From Mycobacterium sp. OTB74 (lineage in GTDB: Bacteria; Actinomycetota; Actinomycetes; Mycobacteriales; Mycobacteriaceae), in contig NZ_JARXVD010000011.1 of assembly GCF_029892685.1 (NCBI RefSeq), forward strand, positions 124,001-188,000: DNA of 64,000 nt. The letters run 5' to 3'. The position numbers and the translations under genes were made by a program. Every line of letters starts with the position of its first letter. Position 1 is the first letter of the stretch. Of the stretch, positions 45,518 to 54,497 are shown piece after piece. Below the pieces are notes generated by a model that was not told where the DNA came from, searched no databases, and was given only the letters and a program-made list of their open reading frames with translations.

Positions 45518-46741
45518 ATGGCAGCACCCGGGTATAACGCCGAACCACGAGCGGTCCCCACTCATCTGCCCTCGCGCGGTTCCACCGCACTGGACCACGT
45601 GATCCGGCCGTTTCGACGAACTGGCCGTTACTACGCTCGATCCTGGCAGAACTATCTCGGTCATCAGCCCGACGTGCTTCCATTGGCGCGCCCCACGCTC
45701 GCACTGGCCGCACAAGCGTTCCGCGACGAAATTGTGCTCACCGGCATCCGGATTCTTCAGCCCCTTGGTGACCCGCATCTGTTCGAGCGCATCAAAGGAG
45801 AAGTACGCGACGGAATCGAATTCTTCAGCCACCAAGGCTATTTGGATAATCCCGACGGTTTTTTCGAGGCCCCACCTCCGCTTGCCGACGTCACTGTCAG
45901 GCCGGTTGAAACGTATGGTCGGTTCTTTGAACGCATCGTGTTTGACAGCGGATATGAGCCGAAGGTCGGCGAACCGGGTCGCGAACGATGGCTGAGCTAT
46001 ACCGCAAACAACTCCGAATACGCCTTGTTACTGAGGCATCGTGAGCCGCGTCCTTGGCTGGTGTGCGTACATGGTGCCATGATGGGCCGCGGCCGGCTCG
46101 ACCTTGCACTGTTCCGGGCGTGGCACCTCCATGAGGATCTCGGCCTGAACGTTGTCCTGCCAGTCCTTCCAATGCACGGCCCGCGGGCGCGTGACCTACC
46201 CGCAAGCGCCGTGTTTCCCGGCCAGGACGTACTGGACAATGTCCACGCCACCGCTCAGGCCGTGTGGGACGTGCGCCGGGTGTTGTCCTGGATACGCGCG
46301 CAGGAACCCGACTCGCCCATCGGCATGAACAGCATTTCCCTCGGCGGCTACGTCACATCGCTTGTGGCCAGCCTTGAGGAAGGCCTCACCTGCGCAATTC
46401 TCGGTGTCCCCGTCGCTGATATGACTGAACTGCTCGGGCGCCATGCCGGGATGAAACGCAACGACCCCCGCCGTGAGACCGTGACACTGGCCGAACCCTT
46501 GGGCCGAATGGTCTCGCCGCTGTCACTGACACCTCGGGTTCCCGTCCAGGGCCGCTTCATTTACGCCGGGATCGCCGATCAACTCGTGCATCCGCGCGAA
46601 CAGGTTGTTCGCCTCTGGGAACACTGGGGCAGGCCCGAAATCGTCTGGTTCGAGGGTGGACACACCGGGTTCTTCCAATCACGGCCGGTCCAGCGGTTCG
46701 TGGACGCCGCGCTTTTGCAGTCGGGTCTTGTCAACTCATGA
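45518..46741 (+). CDS. alpha/beta hydrolase partner of the WS/DGAT
   Basis: 407 residues. Long N-terminal helical part, then a hydrolase core with VCVHGAMMGRG (oxyanion) and SISLGGYVTSL (nucleophile Ser), and a late EGGHTGFF His. Proteins of this length next to acyltransferases are common in mycobacteria; a role in lipid turnover is inferred. ATG at 45518 follows the DosR-like box. Confidence 0.8.
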   Translation: MAAPGYNAEPRAVPTHLPSRGSTALDHVIRPFRRTGRYYARSWQNYLGHQPDVLPLARPTLALAAQAFRDEIVLTGIRILQPLGDPHLFERIKGEVRDGIEFFSHQGYLDNPDGFFEAPPPLADVTVRPVETYGRFFERIVFDSGYEPKVGEPGRERWLSYTANNSEYALLLRHREPRPWLVCVHGAMMGRGRLDLALFRAWHLHEDLGLNVVLPVLPMHGPRARDLPASAVFPGQDVLDNVHATAQAVWDVRRVLSWIRAQEPDSPIGMNSISLGGYVTSLVASLEEGLTCAILGVPVADMTELLGRHAGMKRNDPRRETVTLAEPLGRMVSPLSLTPRVPVQGRFIYAGIADQLVHPREQVVRLWEHWGRPEIVWFEGGHTGFFQSRPVQRFVDAALLQSGLVNS

Positions 46742-46847
46742 AAAAACAGACAGTCGGCACCCAACTTCGACTAATGAAGGCGGCGAATTATCAACGGATC
46801 AAATATTTCCCACGCAATCTAGACCAACCAAGAAAAGGACGCTTGAA

Positions 46848-47036
46848 ATGACGGCCACCAACCGTTACCTCGAAACCATCAAGCGTCTGCTGAGTGCCGA
46901 GGCCTACTTCCGGTCACTGGAAATGGTCGAGAAACGGGAAGCACAACCACCGGCTCGAGAAGAGAAATCGAAAGCACACGCACCCGGCGTACCAGTGTTT
47001 GCGGCCCGCCATCAGCATCATGACGGGATTCAGTAG
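46848..47036 (+). CDS. hypothetical 62-residue protein
   Basis: ATG with AGAAAAGGA upstream. The start MTATNRYLETIKRLLSAEAY and the following charged helix look coding, whereas the end (VFAARHQHHDG) is the antisense shadow of a nitroreductase-like relic. Possibly a short original gene now read through foreign DNA. No family named. Confidence 0.3.
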   Translation: MTATNRYLETIKRLLSAEAYFRSLEMVEKREAQPPAREEKSKAHAPGVPVFAARHQHHDGIQ

Positions 47037-47075
47037 ATGCTTGTTGAAGGCTCGCACCAGGTCACGGAATGGCAT
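46990..47075 (-). pseudogene. N-terminal relic of a Ddn-like deazaflavin nitroreductase
   Basis: From ATG 47075 (GGAG six bases upstream) the residues MPFRDLVRAFNKHLLNP and then MAGRKHWYAG are close to the starts of F420-dependent Ddn-type nitroreductases. After the Tyr-Ala-Gly the sequence no longer fits. No remaining part is found. Confidence 0.35.
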
Positions 47076-47615
47076 CGGTGTCTCCGTTTGGTGTTGAAGG
47101 AATCGGACATCCAATAATCGGCGCCTCGCACCGAAGCCATAAGTCAGCTATCTCCAATCCGACGCGCAGTCGCCATTGGCCACAACATTCGGCTCCTGCC
47201 GCAAGATCGGACGCAGCTGATCAGCACCGATAGGTTTCTTGCCTCCGGAACGCGGTAGGGCCGATTCCGCAACGCGTCCTATGCCACGGTATTGCCTCGA
47301 TTTACGAGATTCTTGACGAGGCCGGCGTTGTGACGGAGCTGTTCGCTTAGCGATTGACCGTTGACAAGTCTTCCGGACGCATGGCGTCGGAGCCGCGATC
47401 CGGTGCACCGTTCAGAGTTCCCTCGGGGCGGTAACCCACCGTGAAGCGGCGGACTAAGCGGAGTCCGGCGTGCTCATCCACGACGACATTGACGCGGCGT
47501 GTGCGTCGTTGGCATCCGCCAGCCATTCTGCGACGTGTCTCGTTTCCGCAGAAACGCGTTGAACTCGGATACGCTTGGGCGCTCCCACCGTGCACAGCCC
47601 CGGAAGAGCGTAGCC
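47076..47615. other. gene-poor stretch with a dispersed repeat
   Basis: About 540 bases without an intact gene. It includes the repeat at 47203-47288. Minus-strand frames near 47350-47750 show coding-like pieces (AETRHVAEWLADANDAHA; VDEHAGLRLVRRF) in different frames, suggesting an old frameshifted gene of unknown type. Confidence 0.35.
47203..47288. repeat. dispersed repeat, copy C (right half)
   Basis: Shares GCTGATCAGCACCG, GGAACGCGGTAGGGCCGATT and CGCAACGCGTCC with the copy at 58554-58687 and, less well, with 53641-53775. The folded left half of those copies is missing here. Confidence 0.6.
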
Positions 47616-47843
47616 ATGACCTATAGCGATGATGACGCCCGCGCCTATTGGTCCAAGCTGCGCCATCTTGGCGTGCATCAGGGCGACGTACTTCACCGGC
47701 CGGAACTGGTGAAAGTCCGGATCATCTTCCGCGAGTTCATGGAAGTCCGGCACGCACCGGCACTTCTGTGTCGGCTCACCGATCTCAGGGTCGTGCTGAT
47801 CGCCGTCGCCCTTATCGCCTGCTACATGGTCGGCAGGGGCTGA
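47616..47843 (+). CDS. hypothetical small membrane protein
   Basis: 75 residues. A soluble N-terminal helix (DDDARAYWSKLRHLG) leads to a C-terminal hydrophobic helix (VVLIAVALIACYMVG). ATG 47616 with GGAAGAG upstream. It ends two bases before the SnoaL-like gene and is probably co-translated. Family unknown. Confidence 0.5.
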   Translation: MTYSDDDARAYWSKLRHLGVHQGDVLHRPELVKVRIIFREFMEVRHAPALLCRLTDLRVVLIAVALIACYMVGRG

Positions 47844-47845
47844 CT

Positions 47846-48262
47846 ATGTTCAGTGGCCCCGTAGACGACCGGCTACTCATCCGCGAACTGTTCGATCGCT
47901 ATAGCGATGCCGTATGCCGCGGCGCGCTCGACGACTATCTCGACTGCTGGACCAGTAATCCCGTGCGCCTCGGCGCCGGGGGCGAATGCCACGGCACCGA
48001 CGAACTGCGCGCCCATTGGCATGGCATCTGGCAGGTGCTGTCACAGATGGTTTTCATCACCCAAATCGGGGCGATCGAAGTGGACGGTGACACTGCCCAC
48101 ACCCGGTCGTATTGCCTCGAAACACTGCAACTGAGGAACGGAGCCACGCGCCAGCTCGTCGGGGGCTACGACGACACCCTTCACCGCGTCGACGGGCGAT
48201 GGCTCTTCGGTAAGCGGATGTACCACATCGTCATCGATGAAAGTCGGGCCCCGCGGACGTAA
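47846..48262 (+). CDS. SnoaL-like (NTF2 fold) protein
   Basis: 138 residues. IRELFDRYSDAVCRGALDDYLDCW followed by (in pieces) the strand pattern typical of SnoaL_4 proteins, HGTDELRAHW and DGRWLFGKRMYHI. These are used as small enzymes or subunits in aromatic and polyketide chemistry. ATG 47846 directly after the preceding stop; the longer frame upstream is out of keeping with the family. Confidence 0.78.
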   Translation: MFSGPVDDRLLIRELFDRYSDAVCRGALDDYLDCWTSNPVRLGAGGECHGTDELRAHWHGIWQVLSQMVFITQIGAIEVDGDTAHTRSYCLETLQLRNGATRQLVGGYDDTLHRVDGRWLFGKRMYHIVIDESRAPRT

Positions 48263-48440
48263 GCGCAGCATTTGCGAATCGGAGAATTCCCCACCACCGG
48301 CTCCTCCATCGACCCTGAAGATGATCCCGCCCACCCAGTTCACTCTGGATGCCGCGCGCTACCAGGCCGCACGCGCTGTCAAGGTGGCCAGCCAGCTCAC
48401 GTCGACAGCGCCGTGTGGACGGCGTGGGCACCAACCGAAC

Positions 48441-48728
48441 TCACGTGAGTTGTACGGGCACGATCTCGGTGCGGGCGATGGCCCGGTCACGATCGCCGGC
48501 CAGGGCACCGCGGCGGGGATCAGACATGTAGGCGTCCATGGCGTCCTGCGAAGACCACTCGAACAGCTGGATTTCCAGCGGGCGGCCGCCACCACCGTCA
48601 GTCCGGGCCCGCTGCAGCACCACCCCTGCATGCTCAGCAACGAGCGCAAGCACCGTGTCTTCGTGGGCGACCAGTGCCTGCTCCATTCCCGGATGCGGCC
48701 ACAGAAACACGTAGAACGCCAGCTTCAC
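48441..48728 (-). CDS. small dimeric alpha+beta barrel-like protein
   Basis: 95 residues from GTG 48728. KLAFYVFLWPHPGMEQAL, EIQLFEWSSQDAMDAYMSDP and an Arg/Asp-rich end fit a DUF1330/ABM-like ferredoxin fold. Function unknown. The frame opens 21 codons farther upstream; the ribosome binding site near 48728 is poorly spaced, so the start is uncertain. Confidence 0.6.
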   Translation of the reverse strand: MKLAFYVFLWPHPGMEQALVAHEDTVLALVAEHAGVVLQRARTDGGGGRPLEIQLFEWSSQDAMDAYMSDPRRGALAGDRDRAIARTEIVPVQLT

Positions 48729-48951
48729 TCCCTGATGGTGGCATGCTGAGCCGGTTCGGCCCCAACGTTTTACGGCCAACGCGGGTGTCACGCTGAGCTC
48801 GGAGGGTTACCTGCCTTTCGGAGCAACATCGACGGGTTAGGGCGCACAGGCGCCGGCCCTCAATCATCAGTTGAGCGGTCAAGCAACATAGGCGGGAAGA
48901 CATGGTCGACTCGCGGAACGACAGAAATGAGAGGGAGGTGGACACAGCGCG

Positions 48952-50154
48952 ATGAGTGCGGTCTTTGTACTCGGTTCTGGCTTCGCAGGCTTATGGGCGT
49001 CCCTCGGCGCGGCCCGACGGCTCGATGAGCTCGGTGCCTCGCCAAAAGATGTCAGCATCAAAGTAATCAGCTCCCTGCCCTACCACGACATTCGCGTGCG
49101 CAACTATGAGGCCGACCTGACGCAGTGCCGCATCCCGCTGCAGGATGTGTTGGATCCGGCTGGAGTTGAGCACATCGCCGCGGATGTGCAGGCGATCGAC
49201 CCGACCTCCCACACCGTGACCACTTCGCTCGGCCAACACACCTACGACCGGCTCGTGATGGCGCTGGGCTCTCAGCTGGTCAAACCCGACATCCCAGGGC
49301 TGCATGAATTCGGCTTCGACGTCGACACCTACGATGGCGCGGTCCGACTGCAACGCCACCTCGAAAAACTCGCCGAGGGCGACCACACACCGGCGGCGGC
49401 CACCGCGGTGGTTGTCGGTGCCGGCTTGACCGGCATTGAGGCCGCCTGTGAGTTGCCGGCACGGCTGGCCGCGTTGTTCCCCGATGCGGACGCACAGGTC
49501 GTCCTCGTCGATCGCAATCCGCACGTTGGCTCGGACATGGGTAACTCGGCCCGACCGGTGATCGAGGCCGCACTGGCCTCAAACCGAGTGCGGACCCGAT
49601 GTGGGGTGGGCGTCGCCTCGGTGAACACCAACGAGGTGACATTGTCGACCGGTGAAGTACTCGCCGCGTCGACGGTGGTGTGGTGCGCGGGCATGCGGGC
49701 CAATCCGCTGACGGCCGACCTTGGTGGCATGCGTGATGGCCTCGGCCGCGTCGCGGTCGACGACTATCTGCGCATTGAAGGCGTGCCGGACGTGTTCGCC
49801 GCAGGGGATGTCGCGACCGCGCGGATGGATGACAGCCACCTTTCGGTGATGTCCTGCCAACACGGTAGGCCGATGGGCCGGTTCGCGGGATACAACGTCA
49901 TCAGCGACCTGTTCGGCGAGCCCATGCTTGCACTTCGGATCCCTTGGTATGTCACGGTGTTGGACCTCGGACCCGCGGGTGCGGTATACACCGAGGGCTG
50001 GGATCGGCAGGTCGTTGCCGAGGGCGCCGACGCCAAGATAACGAAGCAGATCATCAATACCCAGCGAATCTATCCGCCGCTCAACGGCAACCGAGACGAC
50101 ATCCTCGCCGCCGCCGCACCGACGCTGCAGACTCGACCCGCTGTTGACCGCTGA
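48952..50154 (+). CDS. NDH-2-like FAD/NAD(P) oxidoreductase
   Basis: 400 residues. FAD motif VLGSGFAGLWAS at the start, NAD motif VVGAGLTGIEAACEL near 151 and the FAD-binding AAGDVATARM near 286. Pyridine nucleotide-disulfide oxidoreductase of the type II NADH dehydrogenase or ferredoxin-reductase-like kind; a membrane-peripheral role is possible, but the C-terminal membrane anchor of true Ndh is not evident. ATG with GAGGGAGG upstream. Confidence 0.85.
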   Translation: MSAVFVLGSGFAGLWASLGAARRLDELGASPKDVSIKVISSLPYHDIRVRNYEADLTQCRIPLQDVLDPAGVEHIAADVQAIDPTSHTVTTSLGQHTYDRLVMALGSQLVKPDIPGLHEFGFDVDTYDGAVRLQRHLEKLAEGDHTPAAATAVVVGAGLTGIEAACELPARLAALFPDADAQVVLVDRNPHVGSDMGNSARPVIEAALASNRVRTRCGVGVASVNTNEVTLSTGEVLAASTVVWCAGMRANPLTADLGGMRDGLGRVAVDDYLRIEGVPDVFAAGDVATARMDDSHLSVMSCQHGRPMGRFAGYNVISDLFGEPMLALRIPWYVTVLDLGPAGAVYTEGWDRQVVAEGADAKITKQIINTQRIYPPLNGNRDDILAAAAPTLQTRPAVDR

Positions 50155-50386
50155 ACTAGCGGGGCGATAAGGAGTATCGGCGCCGCAGCGCCGCACGCCC
50201 TCAGACCATGACTGAATATGCAAGGGAAACAGGTCGTTTGGGATGTAACTGTCGGTGGGTTCACAGACCAAGGTCATGGCGGTGGGCTCCCGGTTCTTGC
50301 CGGCCTGGCTGACCCGGCTGATCGGCAAGCGACTCGCGGACTTCTGAGTTCACCTGCCGGACAACCTCCTGCGACACGATGGCCGC

Positions 50387-51478
50387 GTGGCGGACATCGA
50401 CTACTCCCTGCTGGACGTGCCGCGCGACGTGCCACCCGCAGATCCCGAGGCCTACCTACGCGCCGCGATCGCTTGGCACTTCGGCGTCGGTACGGGTTCA
50501 CCGTTCTGGCTTCGCGCGGCCCAGCACCTTGACTTCGACCCGCTCTCGGACGTGCAGACCTTCGCGGACCTGCGCCGATTCCCCAACCTCGCCGACGAAT
50601 TGCGCAGCGTCCCGGTCGACGACCTCATCCCCCGTGGCTACGGGTCGCCGCCGCCGATCCCCCGCATCTTCGAATCCGGTGGCACCACGGGCGCGCCCAA
50701 ACGCACGGCGCAACTCCCCGATTGGGTCGAGCAGGTGACCCGGTGGCAGGTCGAGGATTTCACTGCGGGCGGGTTTGTGCCCGGCGGCGGGCTGCTGTGC
50801 CTGATGCCGAGCGGCCCGCACGGCGTCGGGCACTTCGACCGCGTGGTCGCCGAGCGCCTTGGGTCGGTGTGCCACCCGATCGACTTGGATCCGCGTTGGG
50901 TCAAAAAGCTGGCCGCCCGTAACGCGACCTCTGAGATGGCTGGTTACGTGGAGCACGTGCTGGAGCAGGCGACGTACATCTTGCAGACCCAGGACGTCGT
51001 AAACCTGCACGCGACACCGCCGTTGGTGGAGGCGATCGCCCGTAACGACGGCCTGGTCGACTTGGTGAACAGCAAAATCCGACACCTGCTGCTTAGCGGC
51101 GCGCACGTCGATGTGGACACCCTCGACCTGCTTCGCCAGATCTTCCCGAACACTGCGGTCGCGATGGCGTTCGGCAGCACGATGGTGCTGTCGCAGGCGG
51201 CCACCCGCGTGGAGGGCGACTCGTTCATCTTCGACCCGCGCTCGCCGTACGTCTTCTTCCGGGTGATCGACCCGGACACCGGTGCCGAGGTGCCGTACGG
51301 AGAGCGCGGCCAGGTGGTGATGAACCACCTCAGCAAGGGCATGTTCATCCCGAACAACTTGGAACGCGACACCGCGATCCGGGTGCCGGGGCCCAGCGGG
51401 CAGGTTGGCGATTCCGTCAGCGAGGTCGCACCCGTCGCGGTTTTCGGCGGCGAGCGTGTCATCGAGGGTGTGTACTGA
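50387..51478 (+). CDS. LuxE/EhpF-like adenylate-forming protein
   Basis: 363 residues. The ATP loop ESGGTTGAPKR (about 99-109) and the LLLSGAHVD and FGSTMVLS segments mark the adenylate-forming fold, shortened as in LuxE (acyl-protein synthetase) and EhpF of griseoluteate biosynthesis. It would activate a carboxylate for reduction by the next gene's product, which begins three bases later. Such pairs are annotated in mycobacteria as phenazine antibiotic biosynthesis proteins. The native substrate is unknown. Confidence 0.8.
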   Translation: MADIDYSLLDVPRDVPPADPEAYLRAAIAWHFGVGTGSPFWLRAAQHLDFDPLSDVQTFADLRRFPNLADELRSVPVDDLIPRGYGSPPPIPRIFESGGTTGAPKRTAQLPDWVEQVTRWQVEDFTAGGFVPGGGLLCLMPSGPHGVGHFDRVVAERLGSVCHPIDLDPRWVKKLAARNATSEMAGYVEHVLEQATYILQTQDVVNLHATPPLVEAIARNDGLVDLVNSKIRHLLLSGAHVDVDTLDLLRQIFPNTAVAMAFGSTMVLSQAATRVEGDSFIFDPRSPYVFFRVIDPDTGAEVPYGERGQVVMNHLSKGMFIPNNLERDTAIRVPGPSGQVGDSVSEVAPVAVFGGERVIEGVY

Positions 51479-51481
51479 CCG

Positions 51482-52855
51482 ATGACAGGCGATCTGGTCG
51501 ATCTGCCCGCGCTCGGGCCCGACGGCGAGTACCGGACCCGGAACCGGGAAGTGCTATACGACACGGCGGGCCTGCCGGTCGCGGAATCATCCGTCGTGCC
51601 AAGGCTTTTCGTCACCCGGTCGATCGACGCGCAACGCAAGCTGCGCCCGCTGCCCGCCGCGGAGCGTGAGGCAGCGCTGACCAAGGCCGCCGACGTCTTC
51701 GTGTCGTCGACGATCGCCGGACTGGACTTCGACACGTATGTCGACCTCACCTGCCGCGTGACCGGCCTGCCAGTGGCGGCGGCCCGCGCGGGTGCCCACA
51801 CCGTCGCCGAATCCCTCACCACCGCATCCGACGCCGTCCGCGCGGCTCAGCCGACGGGCGCGAAACCCGACTGGCGAGAGTTGGGCAGCACCGGCGGCGC
51901 TGTCTGGGCACGACGCGGCGAGGTGCTGGCAATCCACGCGCCAGGCAATGCACCCGGCGTGCACGGCCTCTGGCCACAGGCCCTCGCACTGGGCTACCGC
52001 GTGGCTGTTCGGCCGTCGCGGCGCGAGCCGTTCACCGCGCACCGGCTTATTCACGCGTTGCGGCAGGCGGGTTTTCGGGACGGACACGCGCTATATCTGC
52101 CGACCGACCACACCGTCGCCGACGACGTCATCGGCGCGGCCGACCTCGCCATGGTGTACGGCGGCCAGGACGTCGTCGACAGGTACGCGCAGGATCCGAA
52201 GGTGCTCACCAACGGGCCGGGGCGCACCAAGATCCTGATGACCGCGGACTGCGACTGGCGCGAGTACCTCGACGTGATCGTCGACTCGATAGCCAATCTG
52301 GGCGGCATGGCGTGCGTGAACGCCACCGCAGTGTTGTACGAGGGCGACGCCGCGCCGCTTGCGCATGCCATCGCCGAACGGTTGTCGGCTATCCCCCCAC
52401 TGCCGAATACCGACGAACGTGCCATCCTGCCAATAGCTTCCATCAATTCGGCACGCGCTATCGCCGATCATCTCGCGGCCAGGGCTGCCGGGGCGGTGCC
52501 GGTTCTGGGCGCCGATCAGGTTGTCGCCGACCTCGGCGGTGGGTTCGCCGCACTGCGCCCGGCCGTGTACCTGCTGGCCGCCCCCGACCCGGCGAAGCTC
52601 AACGTCGAGCTGCCCTTCCCCTGTGTCTGGGTCTCGCCATGGTCGCGGGCCGACGGCATTGCGCCTCTGCGAAACTCCTTGGTGCTCAACGTGATCACCG
52701 CGGACGACGAGCTGATCGACGAGCTTCTGAACGAGCCGACGGTGACCAACGTGTACCGCGGCCGCTACCCCACGCACCATTCCGCTCCGCACATCCCGCA
52801 TCAGGGATTCCTCGCGGACTTCCTGATGCGAAACAAGAGCTTCATCGGCGGCTAG
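51482..52855 (+). CDS. LuxC/EhpG-like acyl reductase (aldehyde dehydrogenase fold)
   Basis: 457 residues. The aldehyde dehydrogenase fold is seen with the catalytic Cys in GGMACVNAT (about 278) and a nucleotide-binding AIHAPGNAPGVHG segment near 148. It resembles LuxC and EhpG, which reduce an activated carboxylate to the aldehyde with NADPH. Operon with the adenylate-forming gene. Together they form a two-component carboxylic acid reductase. Confidence 0.8.
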   Translation: MTGDLVDLPALGPDGEYRTRNREVLYDTAGLPVAESSVVPRLFVTRSIDAQRKLRPLPAAEREAALTKAADVFVSSTIAGLDFDTYVDLTCRVTGLPVAAARAGAHTVAESLTTASDAVRAAQPTGAKPDWRELGSTGGAVWARRGEVLAIHAPGNAPGVHGLWPQALALGYRVAVRPSRREPFTAHRLIHALRQAGFRDGHALYLPTDHTVADDVIGAADLAMVYGGQDVVDRYAQDPKVLTNGPGRTKILMTADCDWREYLDVIVDSIANLGGMACVNATAVLYEGDAAPLAHAIAERLSAIPPLPNTDERAILPIASINSARAIADHLAARAAGAVPVLGADQVVADLGGGFAALRPAVYLLAAPDPAKLNVELPFPCVWVSPWSRADGIAPLRNSLVLNVITADDELIDELLNEPTVTNVYRGRYPTHHSAPHIPHQGFLADFLMRNKSFIGG

Positions 52856-52882
52856 ACCTGGCACACTCCTGACATCTTCCGA

Positions 52883-53134
52883 TTGACAGTCGAGGACGTT
52901 TTCGTGATCCGTAACCGCGGCGTCGTTGCGACCGGTCGGGTCGAAAGCGGCCTGCTGCGGGTCGGCGAGACCGTGCACATCGAGATCTTCCGCAAGTCGA
53001 TCCACGCGGCAAAGGCCGGTGACAACATAGGCGTGTTGTTCAAGAGCGTCGGAAAGGGCCAACTCGATCGCGGCTCCGTACTCACCGCATCAGGCGAGTT
53101 TCCTTCGATCGAACAGACGGGCTTCGTCGTCTGA
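52883..53134 (+). CDS. stand-alone EF-Tu domain-2-like protein
   Basis: 83 residues consisting of one translation-factor domain 2 barrel: TVEDVFVIRNRGVVATGRVESG, split here as VEDVFVIRNRGVV and TGRVESG, then AKAGDNIGVL and LDRGSVL. There is no GTPase domain. Free domain-2 proteins are known in actinobacteria and lack a role. The start is weak: TTG at 52883, whereas the family begins MFR and here has ATC TTC CGA, so the start codon may have mutated. Confidence 0.55.
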   Translation: MTVEDVFVIRNRGVVATGRVESGLLRVGETVHIEIFRKSIHAAKAGDNIGVLFKSVGKGQLDRGSVLTASGEFPSIEQTGFVV

Positions 53135-53309
53135 GGTTCGGTACGCGCTGATCGCCTCGCCGACCGCACGGCGGAGGACAGGTTGGCGACGCGGCATAGC
53201 AAAAAGCCGATGCCGGTGAGTTGCCGGGCCTTGCGATCGATAGTTTCCTGCCGGCTTCGAGTTCGTTGAGCGCGTCGATAGCACGGATTCGATCGGTCGT
53301 GCGTGCTAG

Positions 53310-53606
53310 TCAAGCCGCACGGAAAAGGTGACAGCCGCCGTGAAAACGGGCCATATAGTGTTGCGCGGCGCGCGAGCTTATAGCGGTCTCCGTGGCGCAG
53401 CTGAGTCCCGAGTGTGATGTCAGGATCAAGGCCTCGTCATCGAGGTGGTCGGCCAACAGCAGTGCTGCAGGGGTGAACTCGGCGCGCTCGGCGGCGTCCT
53501 GTTCGTCCTGCTGGGTGTTCCATGCCGCGTTAAAGCCGTGCACGGGACGCACCCTGGGCGTGAACGAGACTTCCGATCGAGGCACGGGTGGGTTGCGGAT
53601 CGCCAC
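53310..53606 (-). CDS. hypothetical protein or 3' fragment
   Basis: 98 residues from GTG 53606 with strongly GC-biased third positions, unlike the shadows around it. AIRNPPVPRSEVSF, AALLLADHLDDEAL and a His/Phe-rich end FHGGCHLFRAA are visible. No family recognised. The frame continues upstream into the dispersed repeat at 53641, so this may be the 3' part of a gene whose start was lost by repeat insertion. Confidence 0.35.
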   Translation of the reverse strand: MAIRNPPVPRSEVSFTPRVRPVHGFNAAWNTQQDEQDAAERAEFTPAALLLADHLDDEALILTSHSGLSCATETAISSRAAQHYMARFHGGCHLFRAA

Positions 53607-53640
53607 GACCGCACCCTCCACGGCGGCCGCATGACCGCCC

Positions 53641-53775
53641 GGGTTTTCAACACCTATTTCGATAGGTCCCGAGCCCCCGGGGACCTGTCGAAAACTCGGA
53701 TTCTGCTGATCAACCGGGGCCAAGTTCTTGATCCCGGAACGCGACCACACCGATTCCGGAACGCGTGCGATGCGT
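53641..53775. repeat. dispersed repeat, copy A
   Basis: Starts GGGTTTTCAACACC and folds as an outer stem (TTTTC..A / T..GAAAA) enclosing two hairpins: CCTAT-ttcg-ATAGG and AGGTCCC-N9-GGGACCT. The first 72 bases match 58554-58625 at all but about seven positions. A right half with GGAACGCG and CCGGAACGCGT follows. Confidence 0.75.
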
Positions 53776-53778
53776 AGA

Positions 53779-53816
53779 CCCGCGATATCACTCAATGCCC
53801 GCGATATCACTCAATG
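53779..53816. repeat. 19-bp tandem duplication
   Basis: CCCGCGATATCACTCAATG occurs twice in direct succession at the right end of repeat copy A. It is exact, so recent slippage is likely. Confidence 0.85.
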
Positions 53817-53940
53817 AGTAGGCAGTCGCAGCAGTAACGGTGTTGCGTTGACATCGGCACTTGTGTTGCGCTTAAGCGATCGCGTTCACGAAAGCCGAGA
53901 TTGCGATCGCTCAAGCCGTCGCAGCGAGGAGGCGCACCTC

Positions 53941-54408
53941 ATGTCCATGGAAGGCTCTGTGACACTGCGGATGTCCGCATCGGCGGACCGCATCTGGGAC
54001 GTCCTCTCCGATGTCCGCAACACCGGGAAGTTCTCACCTGAGGTGATGGAAGCCGAGTGGTTGGGCGGTGCGACCGGACCAGCCCTCGGCGCCCGGTTCC
54101 GGGGACACGTCAGGCGGAACGAGATCGGCCCCATCTACTGGACAACGTGCGAAGTGACGGCGTGCAAGCCCGGGCGTGAGTTCGGCTTCGCGGTCCTGAT
54201 GGGCGACCGAGCCGTCAACACCTGGCACTACCAGTTGACGCCCGCCGGAGCCGAGACCGACGTCACAGAATCGTTCCGGATGCCTCCGGGCGCATTCACC
54301 ACAGCGTTCTCGGTGCTCGGCGGGCAACTCCGCCGTCGGCGCAACGTTCGCGACATGCGCAAGACCCTGGAACGGATCAAGGCCGTCGTCGAGGCCCCCG
54401 AGCAGTAG
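53941..54408 (+). CDS. SRPBCC (polyketide cyclase/START-like) protein
   Basis: 155 residues: SVTLRMSASADRIWDVLSDV, then TGKFSPEVMEAEWLGG and ARFRGHVRR. This helix-grip fold binds hydrophobic ligands in a deep cavity. ATG 53941 has GAGGAGG nine bases upstream; an upstream in-frame extension lacks family similarity. Single gene. Confidence 0.8.
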   Translation: MSMEGSVTLRMSASADRIWDVLSDVRNTGKFSPEVMEAEWLGGATGPALGARFRGHVRRNEIGPIYWTTCEVTACKPGREFGFAVLMGDRAVNTWHYQLTPAGAETDVTESFRMPPGAFTTAFSVLGGQLRRRRNVRDMRKTLERIKAVVEAPEQ

Positions 54409-54497
54409 CCGGGCTCGGCAGATCAGGAACGACCTGCAGCGCCCTGCACCGCCTCGGCGATCACGGCCCGGAAAGTCTCCGGCGACAACGTCGCGGC

